40,587 bases of DNA from Agromyces humi (GTDB lineage: Bacteria; Actinomycetota; Actinomycetes; Actinomycetales; Microbacteriaceae), in the NCBI RefSeq assembly GCF_009720255.1, contig NZ_WJSP02000007.1, forward strand, positions 1-40,587. Direction: 5' to 3'. Position numbers and translations under genes: made by a program. Below are positions 17,898-25,503 of the stretch, one piece after another. Below the pieces are notes generated by a model. That model did not search any database, had not been told where the DNA came from, and worked only from the letters and a program-made list of their open reading frames with translations. The first letter of the stretch is position 1, and every line of letters begins with the position of its first letter.

Positions 17898-18479
17898 TCA
17901 ATGGCGCACCGAATAGCACAGGTGAAGCACCCGGTTGCCCTGAACCACTACGTCTGGGTCTTCCAGCAGGTGCTGCGAGTCGACGGAGCCGAAGTAGCGC
18001 TTGCCAGACCCGAGCACGACGGGTGCGACGTCCATGCGTACCTCGTCGACCAAACCTGCGGCGAGCATTTGGCCACCGACGTCGCCGGCGGCGACTTCGA
18101 CAGTGCGGTCACCCGCGAGTTCCTGCGCCTTGGTCATGGCCGCCTCGATGTCGTGCACGAAGTGAAACGGCGCCTTGGGGTCCCAGCCCTCGGGCGCCGG
18201 CCGGTGTGTCACGACGACGACGTGGTCGATCCCGCTCGGGGGCGTCCCGTCCCAGCCGTCCGTGATGTCGAAGACGTGGCGGCCGGCGATGGTCACCCCG
18301 ATCTGGTCCCAGTACGGCCGGATGTGGTCGTAGGACGCTTGCGACACGTTCAGTACGCCGCTGTCGTCCAACGGCACGTCACCACTGACCAACCATTCGA
18401 ACAGTGGACCGGGGTCGTCGTTCTCAGCCGCAATGAAGCCATCCACCGACACCGACGCATTCATGACCACTTTCCCCAT
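17898..18479 (-). CDS. Dihydrofolate reductase family (RibD C-terminal-like) protein
   Basis: 193 residues from ATG 18479, chosen because GGAGGAAG lies just upstream. Pattern: GKVVMNASVSVDGFIAAENDDPGP (N-terminal strand and loop), SYDHIRPYWDQIGVTIAGRHVFDIT, VVVTHRP, FVHDIEAAMTKAQELAGDRTVEVAAGDVGGQML, and AGLVDEVRMDVAPVVLGSGKRYF. These are typical of the RibD_C/DHFR-like NADPH-dependent reductases of unknown substrate common in actinobacteria, not of FolA. It follows the AraC gene on the same strand after 63 bp and may be co-transcribed with it. A second family member is at 23187. Confidence 0.9.
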   Translation of the reverse strand: MGKVVMNASVSVDGFIAAENDDPGPLFEWLVSGDVPLDDSGVLNVSQASYDHIRPYWDQIGVTIAGRHVFDITDGWDGTPPSGIDHVVVVTHRPAPEGWDPKAPFHFVHDIEAAMTKAQELAGDRTVEVAAGDVGGQMLAAGLVDEVRMDVAPVVLGSGKRYFGSVDSQHLLEDPDVVVQGNRVLHLCYSVRH

Positions 18480-18542
18480 GGCTTCCTCCTCTGTTCCGAG
18501 TCCCAAGTCTCGTGTGTCGTGAGTGGTCGCTCTTGTAAGGAA

Positions 18543-19388
18543 TCAATCGGCTGGCAGCGGCCAGCCTTCCAGCGCGTGGTCGGGATGTTCCCGTATGAAG
18601 CGTTGACGGGCTTCGACATACCGGGTCGGCGTGAGCCCGGTGAACTCCCGGAACTCGTGGACGAAGTGGGCCTGGTCGAAGTAGCCTGCGCGAGCGGCAA
18701 CGTCGCCCCAGTCGACAGGTTCGGCGACGTCGAGCGCCAATACGGTGGCGGTGAATCGGTAGCTGCGCGCCAGCCGCTTCGGAGTGACGCCGATGACCTC
18801 CTTGAACCGCTTCGCCAAGTACGTGCTGCTGGCGCGGGCTGCCACGCCGAGGTCGCTGATCGGCACCGCTCCGCCGGTCTCCGCGATGGCGCCCGCCATG
18901 TGGCGGACGATGTCCAGGCCGTCGATCGGGCGCAGCCGTCGGACCAGTTCCTCCTCGAGCAACATCAGCATTTCGTGTGGTGCGTCCGTGAGGGTCACTC
19001 GGTGCCGCAACTCAGCGATAGCGGGCCGGCCCCAGATCTGCTCCACGGTCGCCGGTCGGTCGCACAGCTCGGCCGCGGGCATCGGAAGGAACGGTGCCAG
19101 CCCCCAGGGCTTGAAGTGGACGCCCACGGACCGGGTCGGGGTCGGGTAGCCGAACTCCCACGCACGGGTGGGCGTGGTGACCACGCAGCCGTCGGCGTAC
19201 TCGGCCGTCTCGATGTCGATGCCTGCACGGATGAGAAACGGTGCGCCGAGGTTGACGATGAGCAACGGCGCGGGCGCCGCCGGCAGCATCAACCGGGAGT
19301 ACGGCGGGGCACCCGCCAAGTAGTAGAGATCGTAGATCAGCCCGTCGAGCGGCGGACCGGGCACCCTCGACACATACTCCACACTCAC
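18543..19388 (-). CDS. AraC-family transcriptional regulator with DUF6597-type N-terminal domain
   Basis: 281 residues from ATG 19388. The N-terminal 150 residues (VSRVPGPPLDGLIYDLYYLAG, LLIVNLGAPFLIRAG, VGVHFKPWGLAPFLPMPAAELCD) match the cupin-like domain of this AraC subgroup. The C-terminal part carries two helix-turn-helix motifs: ISDLGVAARASSTYLAKRFKEVIGVTPKRLAR and WGDVAARAGYFDQAHFVHEFREFTGLTPTRYVE. It likely controls the DHFR-family gene immediately downstream and itself. A hairpin 31-55 bases upstream could be part of its control region. Effector unknown. Confidence 0.9.
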   Translation of the reverse strand: MSVEYVSRVPGPPLDGLIYDLYYLAGAPPYSRLMLPAAPAPLLIVNLGAPFLIRAGIDIETAEYADGCVVTTPTRAWEFGYPTPTRSVGVHFKPWGLAPFLPMPAAELCDRPATVEQIWGRPAIAELRHRVTLTDAPHEMLMLLEEELVRRLRPIDGLDIVRHMAGAIAETGGAVPISDLGVAARASSTYLAKRFKEVIGVTPKRLARSYRFTATVLALDVAEPVDWGDVAARAGYFDQAHFVHEFREFTGLTPTRYVEARQRFIREHPDHALEGWPLPAD

Positions 19389-19418
19389 ATCATCGCCGAC
19401 AGCCCACCTGGCATCACG

Positions 19419-19443
19419 CGCCGCACGACTGAGAAGTGCGGCG
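19419..19443 (-). promoter_or_regulatory. Inverted repeat upstream of the AraC gene
   Basis: CGCCGCAC at 19419-19426 and GTGCGGCG at 19436-19443 form a perfect 8-bp inverted repeat with a 9-base loop, 31 bases upstream of the AraC start. It may be a leader hairpin or an operator; direct evidence is lacking. The remainder of 19389-19629 shows nothing convincing. Confidence 0.35.
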
Positions 19444-19629
19444 GTCGTCCCTCACTCCGCTCGTGGCCGCGTCAGCTTGAACCCGATCTCGGCGTTCCTG
19501 CGGCAGGGACGGTCACGGGGTCCTCGAGGTCTGCTCGCTAGCGGCGGGAGCAGCGCCTTTTGAGTTCAGCGCCGGCCTGTCGAGGCTGGCACGCACTATG
19601 GTCGGCGGCACAGGACGAACACACGGTTC

Positions 19630-19661
19630 CGGATGCCGCGAGCGGCGGCCCGCGGCATCCG
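19630..19661 (-). terminator. Strong hairpin terminator of the ATP-grasp operon
   Basis: CGGATGCCGCG at 19630-19640 pairs perfectly with CGCGGCATCCG at 19651-19661 (11 bp, 10-base loop), directly after the stop codon of the ATP-grasp gene. There is no T-run, as is usual for actinobacterial hairpin terminators. The same arm sequence is used at 39744-39768. Confidence 0.65.
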
Positions 19662-20672
19662 TCAGTCAGCAGCCTCGGATCCCGACCCCACGCGGCGCTC
19701 CAAGGCCTCGATGACGGTCTCGGCGATATCGATGTCGTAGAGCCTCTCGACACTCTGGAACCCGCCGGGACTCTCCGCGTTGATCTCGACCACCTGGCTG
19801 CCGATCACGTCGATGCCCACGAGGAACATCCCATCGGCGACGAGCTTGTCGCCGATCGCCTCGACGATGCTCAGCTCCGCCTCACCGATCTCGAGGGGCA
19901 CCGACCGACCTCCGGTGCTGATGTTCGCCCGCGGGTCGTTGCCGGTGGGCACGCGTCGGAAGGCGGCCGGCCTGCCGTCCCGCTCGAGGATGCGGCCCTC
20001 CAGCAGGAAGATTCGGGCATCGCCGTCCTTGGCTCCCTCGATGAACTCCTGGATGATGGCGTAGCCGTCCTGCAGCACCGCCTCCGTCATCTGCGCCAGG
20101 TTGGTCTCTCCCGGGCCCTCGATCATGAAGACGTTGCGGCCCTTGGCCCCGTACAGCGGTTTGACGACGCAGTGGCCGACCTCCTCGACGAACCGCTCGA
20201 TGGCCTCCGGATCTCGTGTCACCAGCGACCGCGGGCGAACCTGCTCGGGGAACTCCTCCAAGTAGAGCTTGCTGGTCGCTCGATGGAGGGTGTGCGGGTC
20301 GTTCACCACCGTCACACCGCGGTCCGCGAGCATCTTTCCGAACACCACGCCCATCGGGCTGGCCCACGGGCGCTCCTGCAGGTCGTCGATCGACTCGTTG
20401 CGCAGGACGAGCGCATCGAGGTCATCCATGACGATCCGTTCGGCGTCGCGCGCCTTGATCCCCTCCATGAAGCTCGCGAGGGTGTCGTCGCTCTTCCACC
20501 TGGCGGCGCGAGCGGTGGCTGCGAACCGCCCGTCGCTGCTGCCGTGCTCGAGGTCACCGACGCCGACATACCAGGTCTCGTGCCCGCTCCTGGCTGCGGC
20601 CCTGGCGAGTCGCGTGGTCGCGTACTCGTCCACCTCGGTGTCGACGTCGTTGACGAGAAATGCGAGTTTCAT
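19662..20672 (-). CDS. Glutathione-synthetase-like ATP-grasp ligase
   Basis: 336 residues from ATG 20672. The ATP-grasp pattern is close to GshB: KLAFLVNDVDTEVDEYATTRL at the start, VVKPLYGAKGRNVF (169-182, ATP-binding lysine and glycine loop), DARIFLLEGRIL, FRRVPTGNDPRANISTGG (238-255), and VGIDVIGSQVVEINAESPGGF (286-305) with the metal-binding Glu and Asn. It should join a carboxylate to an amine via an acyl phosphate. Actinobacteria generally make mycothiol instead of glutathione, so classical GshB activity is unlikely and the substrate is open. Its ATG overlaps the stop of the DUF1704 gene (ATGA), so the two are translationally coupled. Confidence 0.88.
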   Translation of the reverse strand: MKLAFLVNDVDTEVDEYATTRLARAAARSGHETWYVGVGDLEHGSSDGRFAATARAARWKSDDTLASFMEGIKARDAERIVMDDLDALVLRNESIDDLQERPWASPMGVVFGKMLADRGVTVVNDPHTLHRATSKLYLEEFPEQVRPRSLVTRDPEAIERFVEEVGHCVVKPLYGAKGRNVFMIEGPGETNLAQMTEAVLQDGYAIIQEFIEGAKDGDARIFLLEGRILERDGRPAAFRRVPTGNDPRANISTGGRSVPLEIGEAELSIVEAIGDKLVADGMFLVGIDVIGSQVVEINAESPGGFQSVERLYDIDIAETVIEALERRVGSGSEAAD

Positions 20673-21850
20673 GCTGCCACGTCTCCCTCGTAGAGGTCGG
20701 TGACCGTCGCGCCCGCGCGCAGCCTCTCCAGACGCTCTTGCGCACCGGGCACGTCCAGCCAGCGAGGCCGAACCCACGGCGGGTGGAGCACCTCGCGGTC
20801 GAGCAGGTCCTGCACCAGGGGGATGTGGTCCAACGCGAGCTTGCCGATCAGCAGGACGTCGAGGCGGCTGCCCTCGGCGAGGGCGTCGAGGATGCGCGTG
20901 ATCCCGCGCAGGTAGATCGCGTCCTTCACCCAACCGCCCCCGACGACGACCCGGATGGCGATGGACCACGCGGTCCGTGCCGGTATCCGGTGGTCGGCCC
21001 GCAGCGACTCGAAGATATCCAGGAAACCGGCGCCGTCGAGCATCTTGCCGACCGCGACCACTCGCGCGGCGAGCACGCGCAGCCGTCGCGGGTCCAACCC
21101 GCCGGTCAGGTACTCGGCGAGCACAGCGAGGCCCTCCTGGGTCTCGTCGTAGCCGGGCAGGCCGATGGTCAGCAGGGTCAGTGGCTGCCGCGCGCCGTTC
21201 TGGTAGGTGACCACGTGGGTGCCGACCTCGTGGTGCAGCAACGGCTCGACCCGGTCGGCCCGGAAGGCGGCGGACTCCGGGATGAGCAGGCGGCCGAACG
21301 ACACCATCAACTCGGAGATGTCATCCCGTACCTCGACGCGGACCGGGAAGTCGGGGTATACGGCGCGGTAGCGCTCGAACTCCGCACGGGCCGCGTCGGC
21401 GAACGCCCCGGCCGTGACGGTCTGGGTGCTGGGCGCCTGCGGCGGGATGGTCTCGAGCAGTTCCTCCGCCGCCGAGCCCAGCGGAGCGGCCACGGTTCCG
21501 TAGAGCTGGAGTGACCCGTACAGGAACCGTGACGTGTCGCGGTCCTCCAACGCGGTGATCTGCCGGGCGATCTCGTCCCTCTTCGCCCGGAAGAGCGTGT
21601 GCAGCGCCGGGTCGTCCACGTTCTCGACCTCGAGGTCGTACAGGTCGCGACGCGCGAGGTCGGGGTCGAAGTCCAACGGCCGCAGCCTCAGCGTGGGGGC
21701 AGTGCCGAAGTCACTGCGTTCGAAGTCCGCCCACGCCTCCGCCGCGTTGAGTGGCGTGACGTTGACGAGCAGGTTCACTCGGCGCTCGATCTCGGTGAGC
21801 CGGGCGTCGATGTCGAGTGCGGGCGCCAACTGCTCGGTCGGTGACGACAT
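20669..21850 (-). CDS. DUF1704 / QEGLA-motif putative metallopeptidase (MATCAP-like)
   Basis: 393 residues from ATG 21850. The zinc-site HEVGTH (207-212, form HExxxH) in LLHHEVGTHVVTY is followed by DETQEGLAVLAEYL (235-248), whose Glu is the expected third ligand. Flanking blocks are FLYGSLQLYG, ISELMVSFGRLLIPESAAFR and VVVGGGWVKDAIYLRG. Databases call this family flavohemoglobin expression-modulating QEGLA protein. DUF1704 is homologous to the mammalian MATCAP carboxypeptidase, which removes C-terminal tyrosine from tubulin. A bacterial substrate is not known. The gene is middle in a three-gene operon, coupled to an ATP-grasp ligase and preceded with no spacer by a one-TM protein. Confidence 0.87.
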   Translation of the reverse strand: MSSPTEQLAPALDIDARLTEIERRVNLLVNVTPLNAAEAWADFERSDFGTAPTLRLRPLDFDPDLARRDLYDLEVENVDDPALHTLFRAKRDEIARQITALEDRDTSRFLYGSLQLYGTVAAPLGSAAEELLETIPPQAPSTQTVTAGAFADAARAEFERYRAVYPDFPVRVEVRDDISELMVSFGRLLIPESAAFRADRVEPLLHHEVGTHVVTYQNGARQPLTLLTIGLPGYDETQEGLAVLAEYLTGGLDPRRLRVLAARVVAVGKMLDGAGFLDIFESLRADHRIPARTAWSIAIRVVVGGGWVKDAIYLRGITRILDALAEGSRLDVLLIGKLALDHIPLVQDLLDREVLHPPWVRPRWLDVPGAQERLERLRAGATVTDLYEGDVAA

Positions 21851-22039
21851 CTAGCCGCTCTCAGTCGCGTGCGCGGTCGATTCTCGACTGCTGATACTCG
21901 GATTCTCCGGCAGAGGAGTCATCGCGGTCGCCACCGCGAGCACGAGTATCACGGCGGCCATGAACGCGAGAATCAGGCCGCCGGCCTCTCGATCGGTGAG
22001 GACGTTCGGCGCGTGCGGGCCCTCCGTTGGCTTGGTCAT
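21851..22039 (-). CDS. Small single-pass membrane protein, first gene of the DUF1704/ATP-grasp operon
   Basis: 62 residues from ATG 22039, with GGAGAC about eight bases upstream. Layout: a polar N-terminus (KPTEGPHAPNVLTDREAG), one strong membrane helix (GLILAFMAAVILVLAVATAM, about 20-40) and a short Ser/Thr/Glu-rich tail ending ATESG. Its stop is directly against the ATG of the DUF1704 gene, so it is surely in the same operon. No family is recognised. It could be a membrane anchor or a substrate whose terminus is modified by the ligase and trimmed by the metallopeptidase; that is speculation from position. Confidence 0.7.
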   Translation of the reverse strand: MTKPTEGPHAPNVLTDREAGGLILAFMAAVILVLAVATAMTPLPENPSISSRESTAHATESG

Positions 22040-22090
22040 CTACTTGTCTCCGTTTCGCGTTCGGGTCGCTACCGCGAGGTACGTGCTGCA

Positions 22091-22137
22091 CTGACCCGGG
22101 CCCTTCGGGTCGTGTTCGCGGAGCGGACCCGGGTCAG
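22091..22137 (-). promoter_or_regulatory. Ten-base inverted repeat upstream of the DUF1704/ATP-grasp operon
   Basis: CTGACCCGGG at 22091-22100 and CCCGGGTCAG at 22128-22137 are perfect reverse complements separated by 27 bases. They lie 52-98 bases upstream of the first gene of the operon. The pair could be a split operator or a leader-RNA stem. Nothing else was seen in 22040-22258. Confidence 0.4.
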
Positions 22138-22258
22138 CCAGCAGCCAGGCGCATGTACAGGCACCTGACACCACCGATCTAGCCCGGTCCCGTCGACAGC
22201 CGCCACCCCTTGACATTCGTTCGACATCGCGCAGGCGCTGATCCAGTGCACCCGGAGG

Positions 22259-23044
22259 TCACACGGACGGATCCCAGGCTGCGAGCTCATCGAAGATGCG
22301 ACCGTCGCCTTGGAACTCGAGCGAGTCCAGCGTCGTGCGGCCGTAGAAGAACAGGACCAGGTCACTGGCCGTGCCCCGGGCGGAGGCGTCGGCGGTGTCG
22401 GGGTCCTCGCCCGCAGCGGGCGCGAGGCGGGCGACCTGTGCGCCGTCGCCGGACAGCCGGAGGCGCCAGGAGTGGCCCTCCGCGGCGTGGTAGTCGACGA
22501 TGGCGGGGTCGTGTGGCCAGGCGACCGTCGTCGCGCAGAGGGTGAACTGGCAGTCGTCGAAACCGTCGAGGGCGATCTTCGCGGGTATCGGCTGCGGGGC
22601 ACCCCCGATGAGCTGGACGTCGAAGGTGTGCACCGCGATCTCGTGGAGCTGGCGCCGCGCCCAAGCCCCGGAGGTCTGCGGTGACGGCGAGTCCGCCCAC
22701 CATGTCCAGCAACCGCGATCGGGGCCCGCCTCGCGCAGCACACTCTCGAGGTGCTCGACGGACTCGACCCACCAGGCCAGGAGCGCCTCGCGCTCCCGGG
22801 GCGCACCCGTGTCGCCTCCCCATGCGGACTCCTCCGGCGGACCGTCCGCGGGCCCGGCGGTGACGATGGCGGCTGCCTTGCGCCGCCCCATGCCCACGTG
22901 TTGCACGTGATCGAACAGCGTCCGCGAGGGATGGGTCGGCATCTGAACGTCGAGGCTGGGTGCCGCGGCGACCGCAGCCCGGAACGCGGCCGACCGTTCG
23001 TCGATCAACCGCAGCTGATCAGGGAACGTGAGAATCTCGTGCAT
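22259..23044 (-). CDS. Maleylpyruvate isomerase family, mycothiol-dependent-type enzyme
   Basis: 261 residues from ATG 23044. The N-terminal DinB-like four-helix domain carries the metal-site pattern: His46 or His49 in LFDHVQHVGMGRR, then Glu135 and His139 in RRQLHEIAVHTFDVQL, equivalent to the H/E/H triad of MDMPI proteins. The C-terminal alpha/beta domain (about 165-261) contains WRLRLSGDG and ASDLVLFFYGRTTLDSLEFQGD, typical of MDMPI_C. Members use mycothiol as a cofactor or co-substrate for isomerisation or thiol transfer, consistent with an actinobacterium. The substrate here is not known. Transcribed alone, divergent from the second DHFR-like gene. Confidence 0.88.
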   Translation of the reverse strand: MHEILTFPDQLRLIDERSAAFRAAVAAAPSLDVQMPTHPSRTLFDHVQHVGMGRRKAAAIVTAGPADGPPEESAWGGDTGAPREREALLAWWVESVEHLESVLREAGPDRGCWTWWADSPSPQTSGAWARRQLHEIAVHTFDVQLIGGAPQPIPAKIALDGFDDCQFTLCATTVAWPHDPAIVDYHAAEGHSWRLRLSGDGAQVARLAPAAGEDPDTADASARGTASDLVLFFYGRTTLDSLEFQGDGRIFDELAAWDPSV

Positions 23045-23186
23045 CCCGCCGTTCTACCACCGTGAGATGACTGTCGTTGAGCGACGAGGGTGACTATCGT
23101 CTGCCATGAGCGAGTCAAGCGAGCACAGGCTCCGCCTGACTGGCGGCCCGGTGAAAACGCGCTGCGCGTCAGAGGAGACCTACGCA

Positions 23187-23756
23187 ATGAGACCGCTTCG
23201 ATACTCGATCAACGTGACACTCGACGGCTGCTGCCATCACGAGGCGGGGCTTCCCCCGGACGAGGAGTCCATGCGCTACTGGACCGCGGAGATGGAGCGA
23301 GCCGATGCGTTGCTGTTCGGCCGGGTGACCTACGAAATGATGGAGTCGGCGTGGCGGAAGCCGGCTACGGGCACCTGGCCGGACTGGGTGGACGAGTGGG
23401 AGGTGCCATTCGCCGAGGCGATTGATCGGGCGAAGAAGTACGTCGTGTCGGCCACGCTGGACGGGGTCGATTGGAATGCCGAGCTGGTGCACGGCGGAGT
23501 GGGACAAGCGGTTCAACGACTCAAGCAGGAGCCAGGCGAGGGCCTGTGGGTCGGTGGGGTGACGCTCCCCCTCGCGTTGGCCGACCTGGGACTGATCGAC
23601 GAGTACGAGTTCGTCGTGCAGCCGGTCCTCGCCGGACACGGACCGACGTTGCTCGCCGGCCTGCGTGAGCGCATTCAGCTCGAGCTCATCGATCGCCATG
23701 AATTCCGGTCGGGAGCGGTCGCCCTGCGCTACCGGCCTACGCGAGAAACGTCGTAG
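23187..23756 (+). CDS. Dihydrofolate reductase family (RibD C-terminal-like) protein
   Basis: 189 residues from ATG 23187, preceded by AGAGGAG nine bases away. Blocks: RYSINVTLDGCCHHEAGLPPDEESMRYW, ADALLFGRVTYEMMESAWR, AKKYVVSATLDGVDWN, VGGVTLPLALADLGLIDEYEFVVQPVLAGHGPTLLAG, and ELIDRHEFRSGAVALRY. This is the RibD_C/DHFR-like reductase family, distinct in sequence from the protein at 17898. An in-frame ATG at 23106 exists seven bases after a TATCGT hexamer (23094-23099), suggesting that the transcript begins there and has an 80-base leader; the extra 27 residues are not family-like, so the internal ATG is preferred. Confidence 0.88.
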   Translation: MRPLRYSINVTLDGCCHHEAGLPPDEESMRYWTAEMERADALLFGRVTYEMMESAWRKPATGTWPDWVDEWEVPFAEAIDRAKKYVVSATLDGVDWNAELVHGGVGQAVQRLKQEPGEGLWVGGVTLPLALADLGLIDEYEFVVQPVLAGHGPTLLAGLRERIQLELIDRHEFRSGAVALRYRPTRETS

Positions 23757-23813
23757 CCGCGATCGAACGCATCACTGGCGTGCACGGAAGTCGGCAATGC
23801 AGGATCGATACCC

Positions 23814-24041
23814 TCACGGGCAGACGCGCAACCTTCGTCCATCGAAGCTCACGATGTCGCCGAGCTGCAACTGCCGCCCGCGTCGTCGATCAACCTCGCC
23901 GTTCACGGCCACATATCCGTCGGTGATGGCCGCTTTCACGTCTCCACCGGAGTCGAGGAGTCCAGCGAACTTCAGGAACTGCCCGAGGCGAATGATCTCA
24001 CCGCCGATCGGGACGTCGTCGATCGGCGCCTGGTTCGTCAT
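23814..24041 (-). CDS. S4-domain RNA-binding protein (YbcJ/YaaA-like)
   Basis: 75 residues from ATG 24041. The S4 fold is evident: EIIRLGQFLKFAGLLDSGGDVKAAITDGYVAVNGEVDRRRGRQLQLGDIVSF. It is a single-domain RNA-binding protein of the YbcJ/YaaA type, which associates with structured RNA such as rRNA; the precise target is unknown. The start codon overlaps the end of the upstream membrane-protein gene (stop at 24049-24051), so the two are likely coupled. The length is normal for stand-alone S4 proteins. Confidence 0.88.
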   Translation of the reverse strand: MTNQAPIDDVPIGGEIIRLGQFLKFAGLLDSGGDVKAAITDGYVAVNGEVDRRRGRQLQLGDIVSFDGRRLRVCP

Positions 24042-24048
24042 CCCCGAC

Positions 24049-24318
24049 CTACCAGACGATGCCGCCACCGACCGAGATGCCGGCCCACGTGAGCGCGATG
24101 AAGATCGCGGCGAACACGACGGGCGCGATGCCCTTGCCGCTGCGCGCGAGCCCCTTGAAGAGGGCGATCACGGCGAGGATCGCGGCGACGATCGAGAGCC
24201 CCCCACCGAGGATCAGCCCGATGAACAGCGGGATGGGCATGAGCACGAGGCCGGCCAGCGCGAACCAGAACGCGGCCCAGGCAACCGGATTGGAGGTGCG
24301 TTCGACAGAGGAGGTCAT
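24049..24318 (-). CDS. DUF4190-like small membrane protein
   Basis: 89 residues from ATG 24318. Two to three hydrophobic helices: AAFWFALAGLVLMPIPLFIGLILGG, SIVAAILAVIALFKGL, and PVVFAAIFIALTWAGISVGG. The arrangement of a short polar N-terminus, a first helix with a proline turn, the loop GLARSGKG and a last helix is the common actinobacterial DUF4190-type pattern. No function is known. It is upstream of, and probably co-transcribed with, the S4-domain gene. Confidence 0.75.
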   Translation of the reverse strand: MTSSVERTSNPVAWAAFWFALAGLVLMPIPLFIGLILGGGLSIVAAILAVIALFKGLARSGKGIAPVVFAAIFIALTWAGISVGGGIVW

Positions 24319-24385
24319 GCTTCATTATCTCGTTCCCGCAGCCCACAGCCCCGTCGCACCCACGCTGCTCATCCGGCTGCTTTCG

Positions 24386-24601
24386 CTAGACGCCCGTTTC
24401 GACCCAACTCACCGCGAGGAACGGGCTGTACACGTACACGACCTTGTCGCCCTTGCGGTCGATCTCGATCGTTCCCTTGCCCATGTTCATCGCATTGATG
24501 ATCTGCGCCCGGACACCCTCCCACTCGTGCGCATCCCTGAAGCGGAATTTCGCGTAGTTCGGTGCGATGCTGCCGATATAGAGCGTGACGTCCGTTGCCA
24601 T
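24386..24601 (-). CDS. Hypothetical protein, 71 residues
   Basis: Starts at ATG 24601 (MATDVTLYIGS); the frame further upstream is not protein-like. Composition is that of a small alpha/beta protein, with a strand VTLYIGSIAPNYAKFRF, a helix WEGVRAQIINAMNMG, and strands GTIEIDRKGDKVVYVYSP and FLAVSWVE. It is not recognised. No signal peptide or membrane segment. It ends 67 bp upstream of the membrane-protein gene on the same strand. Codon use fits the neighbours, which supports a real gene. Confidence 0.6.
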   Translation of the reverse strand: MATDVTLYIGSIAPNYAKFRFRDAHEWEGVRAQIINAMNMGKGTIEIDRKGDKVVYVYSPFLAVSWVETGV

Positions 24602-24714
24602 GTGACGCACTCTATCGAGGCCGCCGTGGGCGACATTCACCGCAGAACAACCTCGGAAGCCGTCACCGCTCAGCCCGGATCCCGCCCGTGGGTCGGTGTG
24701 GAAGTGTTGACCAT

Positions 24715-25482
24715 ATGCGTCCGAGCCCGCCGCCCGACACCGCGCTGCAGGCGTTCGGTGTTCGTCACGCCCGACCCATGATGGGCGGGCAAGGCGAGTC
24801 CTGGGGAGCGAACGGTCTGGTGTTCAAACGGCACCGCTCGACGGGGGAGCTCGAGTGGCTCGAGTCACTCCCCGTGACCACCTCCGTGCGTACCGCGAAA
24901 CCTGTTCGATCAGATGACGGTCGCCTCGTCGTCGACGGATGGTCCGCCATGCCCTACCTCGTCGGCGCCCATGCCCCAAGGCGATGGCGAGAGATCGCGC
25001 AAGCAGGACGCTCACTCAGCCGCGAGCTCAACGGGATGGTCGAGCCCGAGTGGATGCGAAGTCGCACCGATCCTTGGGCGGAGGCGGACCGCATGGCGTG
25101 GGATGACGAGGCGCTGCCGAAGAATGCGCCGCGCTGGCTGCAGGCGCTGGCCGATCGACGCACGCCACTCGACCTGCCGCGGCCGCTCATCCATGGCGAC
25201 TTGACCGGCAACGTCCTCTTCGAGCAAGGGCTGCCGCCCGCAGTCATCGACCTCAGCCCGTACTTCCGACCCTCGGAGTACGCGGTCGCCATCATCGTGG
25301 TCGACGCCGTGTGCTTCGAGGGGGCACCTCCCCGCACCCGACGACTGCTCACCGACGACGACGCAGACCAGTTGCTTCTTCGCGCCGTCCTCTTCCGAGC
25401 CCTCACCGACCTCGTGCGCGACCATGCCGTCGCCAAAGGCCCCTACACATCCGCACTCGCCCTGCTCGAGACACAACGGTGA
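24715..25482 (+). CDS. Phosphotransferase-fold protein (aminoglycoside-phosphotransferase/TIGR02569-like)
   Basis: 255 residues from ATG 24715. The kinase-like C-lobe is visible: LPRPLIHGDLTGNVLFEQGLPPAVIDLSPYFRPSEY, where HGDLTGN is the catalytic-loop Brenner motif (D and N present) and VIDLSPYF replaces the usual metal-binding IDW. The N-lobe is short: WGANGLVFKRHRSTGELEWLESL holds a likely ATP-binding Lys. In the TIGR02569-type group the small-molecule substrate is unknown, so no antibiotic-resistance role should be read from the fold. Transcribed alone; convergent with the next gene across 21 bp. Confidence 0.75.
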   Translation: MRPSPPPDTALQAFGVRHARPMMGGQGESWGANGLVFKRHRSTGELEWLESLPVTTSVRTAKPVRSDDGRLVVDGWSAMPYLVGAHAPRRWREIAQAGRSLSRELNGMVEPEWMRSRTDPWAEADRMAWDDEALPKNAPRWLQALADRRTPLDLPRPLIHGDLTGNVLFEQGLPPAVIDLSPYFRPSEYAVAIIVVDAVCFEGAPPRTRRLLTDDDADQLLLRAVLFRALTDLVRDHAVAKGPYTSALALLETQR

Positions 25483-25503
25483 ACGACCCTCGCCCCGAGC
25501 CGA

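Noticed and set aside
24715-25482. Aminoglycoside resistance gene
   Set aside because: The kinase-like fold is clear, but the protein fits the uncharacterised TIGR02569-like group and the N-lobe lacks features of known resistance enzymes.
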